This document shows, piece after piece, positions 27,222-35,047 of a stretch of DNA of 64,000 nt (position 1 is the stretch's first letter; the number at the start of each line of letters is the position of its first letter). The notes under the pieces are model-generated. The model did no database searches. It was given only the letters and a program-made list of their open reading frames with translations, and was not told where the DNA came from. The position numbers and the translations under genes were made by a program. This stretch comes from Lachnotalea sp. AF33-28 (GTDB taxonomy: Bacteria; Bacillota; Clostridia; Lachnospirales; Lachnospiraceae), in assembly GCF_003477885.1 (NCBI RefSeq), contig NZ_QUEE01000001.1:372001-436000 (forward strand). The letters run 5' to 3'.

Positions 27222-27755
27222 CTAATAGAACCATGGGCGGCAGTTTCTGCGCAGACATCTCCGGCGGTATATTTCCTGCAGCAGCATGACTTCAACCGCA
27301 TTCCTAAGCCACTGGTCCGGTCCCGGCCTCCCGCAATTTCTGCAGGCGGTGGTTTCCACATCGTCTTCCTCATCATCCACATCTGCCTGAGCTTCCAGGG
27401 TCTTCAGATTCTGATATACCCTGTCGCCCATGCGGCTGATGGCAAAGCGGTCGGGATATTCATCATACATGGGAGAGCCTTCATATTCGTGGCGGTCACA
27501 TTCCTCTTCTACCGCTCTCTGTATCCTTTTCATATGCTCCGGATACATGCCTCTTAGATATTCCAGATCCGCTTCCGCTTCGTAGTCCATGCCGCCTTCA
27601 TAGGGCGTCCACATGCCGCTGTAACCGACATTTCCGGCACTCTGCATGGCGGAAATCATATAGGGATCATCCGGTAAACCGTAATAAGCATCACAGGCCA
27701 GCGTTCTGGGTGCCTGATATCTGCCGAACATACCATAATTTTTATAGGAATCCAT
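27222..27755 (-). CDS. Small acidic protein of unknown function
   Basis: A 177-residue protein from the ATG at 27755 (AAAGGAG 9 bp upstream). It is rich in Tyr, Asp, Glu and Met: YGMFGRYQAPRTLACDAYYG near the start, then EYLRGMYPEHMKRIQRAVEE, and a C-terminal CRNCGRPGPDQWLRN followed by a basic, Cys-containing tail. No signal peptide or membrane segment. I do not recognise the family; the composition recalls clostridial spore-associated proteins, which is only a guess. It follows the YwmB gene by about 160 bp. Confidence 0.7.
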   Translation of the reverse strand: MDSYKNYGMFGRYQAPRTLACDAYYGLPDDPYMISAMQSAGNVGYSGMWTPYEGGMDYEAEADLEYLRGMYPEHMKRIQRAVEEECDRHEYEGSPMYDEYPDRFAISRMGDRVYQNLKTLEAQADVDDEEDDVETTACRNCGRPGPDQWLRNAVEVMLLQEIYRRRCLRRNCRPWFY

Positions 27756-27913
27756 ATGGCAAACTCCTTTATGCTTACTTTTATAGTAATATGGTATGCC
27801 CGGCAGAGGAATCCGTGTATGATGTTGATGTGTTAATGCGCTAATTTTCTCATTGTCTGAACCGCTATAAATTTTTCCAAAATTTTGACCGCCCAGGCAG
27901 CGGCACCGCGTTC

Positions 27914-28669
27914 TCAATAATCGTTCAGTAAAATTGGGCAGCCAAGATAAATAAATGTCCTGTCGGTCAGCTCGTCATAGGAAAACGCGATATTGATATT
28001 CACCCGCCTTCCGTTAATCAGCACGTAGTCCTTTACATTTTCCGTGTATCCATAGACGGTATAGAGTTCATCGGTGCGGTGCCCTTCCTGGACTTTCGCC
28101 CCCATCTTCTTCATCATCTCATCGGTGATCACATCTTTGGCGGCCAGATCCAGACGGCTGTCACAAATACCGGTCAGCTCCAGCGTCACCCTGCCGGCCA
28201 GCCGGTATTCCGAAAGCAGGTCCTCCATCAGTTTTTTATAGGGAAGGGCGCTGTCCAGATTCTGGTAGATTGTGAGCTTTGCGTAGAAATAGTTCTCCAC
28301 CTCCACGTCGTGCTCCCCTTCCCTGTCCTCCACTGATACAAACCGCAGGGTCGTGCTGCCGTTTTTTCCGTCCTTTTTAAGCGACGTTTCCAGCCTGCCG
28401 CCATCCCGCACTTCGGACAGTTCATAACCCATCGTTATGCCAAGGTCCGCTGCAAAGGACTTTAGCAGTTCTTCTCTTTCTCCGGCCAGATAATAGCCGC
28501 TTCCGGCAGAGGAGCTGATTTCCAGAGTACACCTGGATTCGCTGTAGTCCACTCTGGAAAATGCGCTGATCACCTTATTTTCATCCTGGTTCTTCGCGGA
28601 ACCTGACATCTGCATCAGTGCCAGCAGCCATAACAGCCCAACCAGGCCAAATACCACTTTTTTCGTCAT
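27914..28669 (-). CDS. ywmB: YwmB family protein
   Basis: A 251-residue protein with an N-terminal membrane or signal segment (VVFGLVGLLWLLALMQMSG). The extracytoplasmic part has the YwmB/DUF1779-type arrangement of two alpha/beta halves, with YFYAKLTIYQNLDSALPYKK, GRVTLELTGICDSRLDLAAK and the end VNINIAFSYDELTDRTFIYL. In Bacillus ywmB lies next to murA and spoIID; here murA is two genes downstream. Its role is unknown but linked to the envelope or sporulation. The ATG at 28669 follows AGGTG by 6 bp; a GTG three codons earlier is less likely. Confidence 0.75.
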   Translation of the reverse strand: MTKKVVFGLVGLLWLLALMQMSGSAKNQDENKVISAFSRVDYSESRCTLEISSSAGSGYYLAGEREELLKSFAADLGITMGYELSEVRDGGRLETSLKKDGKNGSTTLRFVSVEDREGEHDVEVENYFYAKLTIYQNLDSALPYKKLMEDLLSEYRLAGRVTLELTGICDSRLDLAAKDVITDEMMKKMGAKVQEGHRTDELYTVYGYTENVKDYVLINGRRVNINIAFSYDELTDRTFIYLGCPILLNDY

Positions 28670-28765
28670 TCTATTCACCTGCGCTTTTTATGCGCCGCAT
28701 ATATTTGAATTTGTTAAAAGTGTTGCCCGGTTTTCAGTGATTATTCACTGTGGATTGCATGCCCA

Positions 28766-30496
28766 TCACAAAGGTATACTAAAGTACACCAACGTCCCCA
28801 TACCCATTTTACTGCGGATATGAAGTTCGCTTTCCTCTGAATAGGCCAGCACCAGACGGTGACAGCAGTTCTGCAGGCCGATATGATCCGCCGTATATTC
28901 CACCTCCTGTGAATGGAAGTTTTCCCTTATCCTTTGAAGCCTCTCCTTTCCAATACCGCCGCCGTTGTCGCAGACCCTGATTTCCATTCCTGATCCGCGG
29001 CTCCGGACGGTTATCTTAATCTTTCCGCCGGACTCCCTGGACTTTACCCCGTGCACGATGGAATTTTCCACGATCGGCTGCAGGATCAGGCGCAAAACCA
29101 TATTGGACAGCAGCATATCTTCCACATCCCACACCACCTGGAATCCGTTATCGTACCTGGCCTGCTGAATCCTTATATATTTGCGGCAGTTTTCGATTTC
29201 TTCCTTTAAACTGACCATCGAATCGCCGGATTCCAGTGAAAAGCGCATGATATCCGAGAGGTTTTCTACCATGCTGTTCGCCTGGGTCTGGCGCCCCGCC
29301 GTCAGGGAAAGGATCTCGTAGTTGATCGTCTGCAGCGTGTTATACAGGAAATGAGGATTGATCTGGTACTGCAGCGCCTGCAGCTGGGCCGTCTGAAGGC
29401 GGTATTTTCTCTCGGAAAGCTGCACCTGCAGATAGTTGTTTTCTATGAAGATACGTATAATATTGTGGAGTATCTGCGAATACATGTCCCGGTTATTATA
29501 TTCCACCTGTGGCAGCGGCTGCTTTTTATCGGCATAATCAAACAGCGTCACCACTTGGTTCAGCTGGCGGTAGCTTTTCAGGGACAGGCCGTAAGCCAGG
29601 ATAATGGTCACCACCGCAATCATGAGTGTGATCAGAATTGTAACCCTGGCATTCTGCATGGCAATGGAATACAGCGTGCCTTTCGGAACCGATGTTATGA
29701 TATGAAGCCCATATTCCGGATAGTCAGCTGTCATGATAAAGCTGCCGCTATTTGCGCCTGCATTGATCCGGTCATTTAAAGCCGCAGCCTCCGCCTCCTG
29801 CAGGGCCGCGTTGTGCATCAGTATACGGCCGCTGTCATCCGTTATGATGACGGACTGATTCTCATAAAACATCATAGAATCATAGATCCGGCTGATATCT
29901 GCAGCGGAATAATTGACCGCGCTCCCTCCCGCAAAATTATGAAATTTGCAGAATACGGTTATGACTTCTCTGGGCTTCTCGAAACTGTAATCATTTTTGT
30001 TACGTTTCGTAATCCACTGCTCTTTCTCTCCATCCACCAGCATTTCAACCCACTCCCGGTCAGTCAGCGAATCCAGGAAGACAAAATTCATGGCCGAAGT
30101 ATAGACTCTGTTAATGGAATTGGGCAGATAGATATATATGGAATCCGCAGCAGAATCGGAATTGACCACCGAGTTTATAAAAGCCGAAAAATGGCGGATG
30201 GAAATCATCTCCGGATACTGGATATCTCTGCTGTTCATCATGCGGCTTAAGCCGGAGGTAAGGCTGCTGCTCTCAATATAGACATTGACACCCTTGCTCT
30301 CTCCGGTCAGCCCGTCCAGATGATCTTCAACCAGATTCAGAGAATTTTCCATGCGCCTGCCGATGTCCTCGGATGCCTCCCTCCAGGACAGCCATACCAT
30401 AACCGCTCCCAGCAGCAGAGTGGGCAGCACAAAAGCGCAGAAAAATGTCAGAAAGTTCTTCTTAACAAACTGTTTTTTAACATTGATCGTCTTCAC
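28766..30496 (-). CDS. Sensor histidine kinase, YesM type
   Basis: A 576-residue membrane kinase starting at GTG 30496, eight bases after AAGGGGG and overlapping the response-regulator gene by 20 bp. An N-terminal helix (FLTFFCAFVLPTLLLGAVMV) and a second one (VTILITLMIAVVTIILAYGL) flank an extracellular sensor of about 270 residues. The His_kinase box YQINPHFLYNTLQTINYEIL has the phospho-His, and CDNGGGIG is the ATP-binding box. These pairs usually sense sugars, often through the cognate binding protein, and control the neighbouring importer. The adjacent divergent ABC operon fits that. Confidence 0.93.
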   Translation of the reverse strand: MKTINVKKQFVKKNFLTFFCAFVLPTLLLGAVMVWLSWREASEDIGRRMENSLNLVEDHLDGLTGESKGVNVYIESSSLTSGLSRMMNSRDIQYPEMISIRHFSAFINSVVNSDSAADSIYIYLPNSINRVYTSAMNFVFLDSLTDREWVEMLVDGEKEQWITKRNKNDYSFEKPREVITVFCKFHNFAGGSAVNYSAADISRIYDSMMFYENQSVIITDDSGRILMHNAALQEAEAAALNDRINAGANSGSFIMTADYPEYGLHIITSVPKGTLYSIAMQNARVTILITLMIAVVTIILAYGLSLKSYRQLNQVVTLFDYADKKQPLPQVEYNNRDMYSQILHNIIRIFIENNYLQVQLSERKYRLQTAQLQALQYQINPHFLYNTLQTINYEILSLTAGRQTQANSMVENLSDIMRFSLESGDSMVSLKEEIENCRKYIRIQQARYDNGFQVVWDVEDMLLSNMVLRLILQPIVENSIVHGVKSRESGGKIKITVRSRGSGMEIRVCDNGGGIGKERLQRIRENFHSQEVEYTADHIGLQNCCHRLVLAYSEESELHIRSKMGMGTLVYFSIPL

Positions 30497-31229
30497 CGCC
30501 AGCCCCCTTCCGCGACCTGTATTCCCTCGGTGCCGTGCCGTAAAAGCTGCGAAAGGCCCTCGTAAAATTCTTAGGATCGTCATAGCCGAGGCGTTCCGCG
30601 ATCTGATAGGTTTTCAGCACCCCATCATCCAGCATCTTTCCGGCACAGGTCATCCTGGACTCCAGGATGAAATCCGAGAAATTTCTTCCTGTATACTGCT
30701 TGTAAAGGGCGGATAGATAGCTGGCGCTAAGTCCCACTCTGGCGGCCGCGCCCTTGAGCGTAGCGCAGCTTAGATTTTCCAGCACATAACGGTTCACCTT
30801 TTCAACTACTGACATATAATAACTGCCGCCCCGGTCCTCTTCCTCCCGGTGTTCCAGATCCAGTCTCACCCGTATCCTCTGAAACACGTCCAAAAGCTCC
30901 TGATATTTCACAGGTTTTAATATGTATTCGTATACGCCGTATTTGATCGCCTGTTTCGCATACTGAAAATCCGCGTAACCGCTTAAAAACACGATCACCG
31001 GTTCTTGTCTGTCATGATGCAGTTCCTTAGCAAGGCGGATCCCGTCCATCCCCGGCATGGAGATATCCGTCAGCACCACATCCAGAGATTCCTTCTGCAG
31101 ATACTCCAGTATACCAAAACCGTTCTTTGCCCTGACTCTGATTTCAAATCCCATCTCAGCCCAGGGATAATACTCACAGAGCCCCGACAGCAGCCGGCTC
31201 TCGTCATCGGCTATTCCCAGCTTGTACAT
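30477..31229 (-). CDS. Response regulator, YesN type (receiver plus AraC domain)
   Basis: A 250-residue protein. The receiver domain has IADDES at its start, the phospho-acceptor Asp in VVLTDISMPGMDG, FLSGYADFQYAK and ILKPVK. The C-terminal AraC half has TLKGAAARVGLSASYLSALY and TYQIAERLGYDDPKNFTRAF. It should bind 20-bp-spaced direct repeats, and such a repeat lies in the divergent intergenic region (31328-31355). It is followed by, and overlaps, the sensor kinase gene. A G-rich ribosome site sits close to the ATG. Confidence 0.94.
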   Translation of the reverse strand: MYKLGIADDESRLLSGLCEYYPWAEMGFEIRVRAKNGFGILEYLQKESLDVVLTDISMPGMDGIRLAKELHHDRQEPVIVFLSGYADFQYAKQAIKYGVYEYILKPVKYQELLDVFQRIRVRLDLEHREEEDRGGSYYMSVVEKVNRYVLENLSCATLKGAAARVGLSASYLSALYKQYTGRNFSDFILESRMTCAGKMLDDGVLKTYQIAERLGYDDPKNFTRAFRSFYGTAPREYRSRKGAGGEDDQC

Positions 31230-31327
31230 TCTACCCCCCCCATTTAAAATTACTGTAACTCCATACTATAATTTTCACTTATGCAAAACGTTTTGTCAAC
31301 GGGCGGGGCTTTGGCAATCCGTCCCTG

Positions 31328-31395
31328 TTTTCGTAAAAAATGACACTTTTTCGTATTTGGCCGCACTGTTTTACCGATGTCCCACATGCTAAGAT
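31328..31395 (+). promoter_or_regulatory. Candidate AraC-type operator and promoter of the sugar importer
   Basis: TTTTCGTA occurs at 31328-31335 and 31348-31355, a 20-bp period typical for AraC-domain regulators. Downstream lie a weak -35 (TGTTTT, 31367-31372), 17 bp, and an extended -10 (TGC then TAAGAT at 31390-31395). The site ends 11 bp before the -35, as for an activator. Confidence 0.6.
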
Positions 31396-31408
31396 AAGGG
31401 TACAAAAG

Positions 31409-31454
31409 AAGCACACCGAAGTGTGCGCAGGTCATCAACCTTCGGTTGGTGACA
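31409..31454 (+). repeat. Single copy of the two-hairpin repeat ahead of the binding-protein gene
   Basis: Plus-strand copy of the 46-bp core. Hairpin 1 is GCACAC-CGAA-GTGTGC, carrying the same compensatory A-U pair as the copy at 9123; hairpin 2 is identical to all copies. It lies in the leader just after the predicted -10 and ends about 8 bp before AAGGAGGG. Confidence 0.96.
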
Positions 31455-31473
31455 TTAAAAAAGGAGGGTTTAT

Positions 31474-32856
31474 ATGAAAATGAAACGAACGGTCAGTTTA
31501 TTCTGCGCATTTCTGCTGGCTGCCGGCCTGATGGCAGGGTGCCAGCCAGTCAAAAAGGATGCGTCCGGAGAATCTACCACGGCAGCTGTCACATCCGCTG
31601 CCACCGAAGCGCAGGAAACCTCTGCCGCCGGTACCGCAGGACAGAAGGAGCCGGTAACCTTAAGATTTTCCTGGTGGGGAGGAGATACGCGCCATGAAGC
31701 CACCATAAAGGCCATCGAACTCTATATGGAAAAAAATCCGCATGTCACCATCGAATATGAATATATGGGCTTTGACTCCTATTATCAGAAGCTCCTGACA
31801 CAGCTTTCGGGCGGGACACAGCCCGAGATCGTTTCGGTGGATTACAAATGGATCGGCGATCTGATCGCACAGGGCAAGCCTTTCCTCAACATGAACGAAC
31901 TTCCGGATCAAATTGATCTGTCCAGTTTTGATACGGATTTCATCAATGAATACTGTGGACAGGACGGCTACCTGATCGGAGTGCCCTGCGGCATCAACGG
32001 CAGAGGCGCGCTCTACAATACAGAATTCTTCGAAAAATACGGTCTTACCACCGCAGACGACTGGAACTGGGACGATCTGCTGGCTGCCGGCAGCAAAGTT
32101 AACGAACAGGATGAAAACGCTCATCTGCTCTTTTTGACCAATGATGTGCTGGTCTATATCACCCGTGACCTCATTAAGCAGAAATACGGTGAAAATATGA
32201 TCAATGACAGCTATGAACTGATCTGCACGCCGGAAGATCTGGTGGAATGCATGGATATGGTACTGCAGCTGGTGGAGACAGGCACTATGCCGCCTTTTGA
32301 AGAGAGCGTATTATATGAGACCGTATTTGCCGACCAGATCCCCAACTGGCTGGAAGGCAGCTGGGGCATGACGGTCTTAAGCGCCTCCAATCTGCCTTCC
32401 ATCGTTTCCGCCTCTCCTTTTAAAATCGGGACTATGCGCTGGGTGGTGGCGGATGATGCTAAAGATTCTTCCATTACCATAGCTCCTACCATGATGCTGG
32501 CCATCCCAACCGCCTGCAAGTATCCGGAAGAGGCGGCGGCTTTCATCAACTGGTTCATGAACGACGAGGAGGCCATCCGCATCACAGGTGACACCAGAGG
32601 AATCCCGGCCAATAAGGACGCGCGCGCCATATTGGAGGAGGACGGTCTGATCTCTCCGGAAGTCTCTTCTATGCTGGAACAGGCCCTCGCAGACGGCGGC
32701 AGCCCGGAAAACGGCCCCACCTTAAACTCCGAATGCGCAGCGATTATCAGCGACTACTCCCACAAAGTCGGATATAAGGAGCTGACGCCCGAGGAAGCCG
32801 GACAGAAACTGTACGACGATCTCGTCTATACGCTGGAACAGTTAAAAAAGCAGTAA
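31474..32856 (+). CDS. Sugar ABC transporter substrate-binding lipoprotein
   Basis: A 460-residue lipoprotein. The signal FCAFLLAAGLMAGC has a clear lipobox (LMAGC) with the lipidated Cys near residue 23, then a Ser/Thr/Ala linker. The mature protein is a family-1 solute-binding protein: VTLRFSWWGGDTRHEATIKA at the start, YKWIGDLIAQGK, and WLEGSWGMTVLSA. It captures an oligosaccharide or sugar for the two permeases downstream. The ATPase is not encoded here, so a shared MsmX-type ATPase is likely. AAGGAGGG precedes the ATG. Confidence 0.94.
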   Translation: MKMKRTVSLFCAFLLAAGLMAGCQPVKKDASGESTTAAVTSAATEAQETSAAGTAGQKEPVTLRFSWWGGDTRHEATIKAIELYMEKNPHVTIEYEYMGFDSYYQKLLTQLSGGTQPEIVSVDYKWIGDLIAQGKPFLNMNELPDQIDLSSFDTDFINEYCGQDGYLIGVPCGINGRGALYNTEFFEKYGLTTADDWNWDDLLAAGSKVNEQDENAHLLFLTNDVLVYITRDLIKQKYGENMINDSYELICTPEDLVECMDMVLQLVETGTMPPFEESVLYETVFADQIPNWLEGSWGMTVLSASNLPSIVSASPFKIGTMRWVVADDAKDSSITIAPTMMLAIPTACKYPEEAAAFINWFMNDEEAIRITGDTRGIPANKDARAILEEDGLISPEVSSMLEQALADGGSPENGPTLNSECAAIISDYSHKVGYKELTPEEAGQKLYDDLVYTLEQLKKQ

Positions 32857-32877
32857 GAAATTCTTTGTCCCGCTTTG

Positions 32878-32904
32878 GAAATGGTCCGCAGTCCGGACCA
32901 TTTC
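32878..32904 (+). terminator. Intercistronic hairpin between binding-protein and permease genes
   Basis: GAAATGGTCC and GGACCATTTC form a perfect 10-bp stem around a 7-base loop, 22 bp after the stop codon. It lacks a T-run, so it probably protects the upstream mRNA or reduces read-through, giving more binding protein than permease. Confidence 0.65.
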
Positions 32905-32955
32905 TGGCTTAATAAGCGGCGGCTTATGCACTGCGGAAAATCGAGGTAACATATT

Positions 32956-33867
32956 ATGAAGAAATCAACCGGCAGATCTGTCCGAAGGTATAGGAAGAGG
33001 GATTATGCGGCATTCATTTTTATCTCCCCGTGGATCATCGGATTTCTGGTATTCCAGGCCTATCCCTTTCTGTCCTCTTTTGTGTATTCCTTTACGGACC
33101 TGTCTATGCTGAAGCCTTATAAATTCATAGGTTTGTATAACTTCAAGGAAATATTCACCCATGATCAGACATTTATACAGTCCCTCAAGGTAACCGTCGT
33201 CTATGTGCTGATCTCCGTACCGCTGAAGCTCACATTCGCCCTCTTCATCGCGATGCTGCTGAACCTGAAGGTAAAGGGAATCGGTGTGTTTAAAACGCTC
33301 TATTATCTCCCCTCCATCCTGGGCGGCAGCGTAGGAATCGCTATTTTATGGAGATTTCTCTTTAATAAAAACGGATTCATTAATCAGCTGATCGGAAGGC
33401 TTGGAATGCCTGCGGTAGACTGGCTGGGAAGCCCCGATATCTCACTGATCACCATCAGTCTGCTGGCTGTCTGGCAGTTCGGCTCGTCCATGATCCTGTT
33501 TCTGGCCGCACTCAAGCAGATACCGCAGGAACTCTACGAGGCCGCCCAGGTAGACGGTTCCGGCAGGGTGAGGATGTTTTTCAAGATCACCGTACCGATG
33601 ATCACGCCCATCATTCTCTTTAATATCGTGATGCAGATGATCAACGCATTTCAGGAATTCGCGGCCCCCTTCCTCATAACTAAAGGCGGACCGTTAAAAG
33701 CGACCTATCTCTACGGGCTCATGCTGTACGACAACGCGTTCACCTATCTCAAGATGGGCTACGCATCCGCGCTTTCCTGGATCATGTTTGTCATCATTTT
33801 GATTCTTACCGCGCTGATTTTTAAATCATCCGCGTACTGGACTTTCTATCAGGACGGAGGGAAATAA
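32956..33867 (+). CDS. Sugar ABC transporter permease (MalF/UgpA type)
   Basis: A 303-residue membrane protein with six hydrophobic segments, from FIFISPWIIGFLVFQAYPFL to the last at about residue 275. The cytoplasmic EAA loop is ELYEAAQVDGSGRVRMFFKI followed by TVPMITPI, which docks the ATPase. It pairs with the next gene, 1 bp downstream. Substrate inferred to be the ligand of the 31474 lipoprotein. Confidence 0.95.
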   Translation: MKKSTGRSVRRYRKRDYAAFIFISPWIIGFLVFQAYPFLSSFVYSFTDLSMLKPYKFIGLYNFKEIFTHDQTFIQSLKVTVVYVLISVPLKLTFALFIAMLLNLKVKGIGVFKTLYYLPSILGGSVGIAILWRFLFNKNGFINQLIGRLGMPAVDWLGSPDISLITISLLAVWQFGSSMILFLAALKQIPQELYEAAQVDGSGRVRMFFKITVPMITPIILFNIVMQMINAFQEFAAPFLITKGGPLKATYLYGLMLYDNAFTYLKMGYASALSWIMFVIILILTALIFKSSAYWTFYQDGGK

Positions 33868-33868
33868 G

Positions 33869-34717
33869 ATGAAATTGAGAAAATGGAAGAAGGCCGGCAG
33901 GTTCCTGAACTACCTGTTCCTAACCGCGCTGGCAGTCATCATGATCTATCCTCTGTTCTGGCTCGCTGGATCCGCCTTTAAGGACAACAACGAAATCATC
34001 ACTTCCTTAAGCATTTTCCCCAGGGAATGGAAGTTCAGTTCCTTCGTGCAGGGGTGGAAGGGAAATGGAAAATACACTTACCTCGTATTTTTCAAAAACA
34101 CTTTTCTCCTGGTGGTTCCCACCGTATTTTTTACGGTATTCTCCAGCCTGCTGGTATCCTATGGGTTCGCACGGTTTCGCTTTCCTTTAAAAAAGCTGCT
34201 GTTCGCCCTCGTGATTTCCACGCTCCTCCTGCCGGAACAGACGCTTCTCGTTCCCAGGTATCTGATCTTTAACCGGCTGGGCTGGCTGGACAGCTACCGT
34301 CCGTTTATCGTGCCGGCTATGTTTGCCACTTATCCGTTCTTTATCTACATGATGATTCAGTTCATACGCGGAATTCCGACAGAGCTGGATGAATCGGCCA
34401 GAATCGACGGCTGCGGCGCCTTCGGAATCTTCTCCAGGATCATACTGCCGCTGTCCAAGCCGGCCATGTTCTCCGTCACGATCTTTCAGTTCGTATGGCG
34501 ATGGAATGACTTTTTTAACCCGCTGATCTATATCAACAGTGTAAAAAAATATCCGGTATCCCTGGCGCTTAGGATGTCGTTAGATGTGGCGGATACCGTG
34601 CACTGGGACCAGCTGATGGCGATGTCGTTGGTTACGATGCTGCCGCCGGTGCTGCTGTATATCTTCGCACAGAAGTATTTTGTGGAAGGGATCGCTACTA
34701 CCGGACTCAAGGGGTGA
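33869..34717 (+). CDS. Sugar ABC transporter permease (MalG/UgpE type)
   Basis: A 282-residue membrane protein with six segments. The EAA loop is ELDESARIDGCGAFGIFSRI then ILPLSKPA, and the C terminus AQKYFVEGIATTGLKG is the usual MalG-family end. It starts 1 bp after the MalF-type gene, so the two are coupled. The frame closes just before a large inverted repeat. Confidence 0.95.
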   Translation: MKLRKWKKAGRFLNYLFLTALAVIMIYPLFWLAGSAFKDNNEIITSLSIFPREWKFSSFVQGWKGNGKYTYLVFFKNTFLLVVPTVFFTVFSSLLVSYGFARFRFPLKKLLFALVISTLLLPEQTLLVPRYLIFNRLGWLDSYRPFIVPAMFATYPFFIYMMIQFIRGIPTELDESARIDGCGAFGIFSRIILPLSKPAMFSVTIFQFVWRWNDFFNPLIYINSVKKYPVSLALRMSLDVADTVHWDQLMAMSLVTMLPPVLLYIFAQKYFVEGIATTGLKG

Positions 34718-34751
34718 AGGGGCATGTAAGATGGGGGGTGCGAAAAGTCCG

Positions 34752-34894
34752 CCGGGGAGTGGCGGCGGTATCCCTCATTGGGACACGCTCTCGCTCTGTG
34801 AAGCGCGCAGCGGTACTAACGTCACAAAGGACGTGACGTAAGGACCGGCGGGCTTCAAAGGATCCCTATGAGGGATACCGCCGCCACTCCCCGG
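34752..34894. repeat. 143-bp element with perfect 27-bp inverted ends
   Basis: The arms at 34752-34778 and 34868-34894 are perfect 27-bp reverse complements beginning CCGGGGAGTGGCGGCGG. Inside is a second hairpin, ACGTCAC/GTGACGT, near 34820-34840. No frame or transposase is visible. The 330-bp gap 34718-35047 holds nothing else I can name except the ribosome site of the next gene. It could be a MITE-like insertion, a structured RNA or a strong hairpin limiting read-through. Confidence 0.85.
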
Positions 34895-35047
34895 CTGGGT
34901 TATCGAATGTTCGGCGATCTTATATGCCTGAGGAGAAATAAGTCGTAGAAGGCGGGGTATGTGTTGGGGGAATATAATCAGTTGGGGATGAGTTTGAAGG
35001 CTACTAGTTTGGAAATGGATTTTATTATTAATAATTTGGAGGGTATT

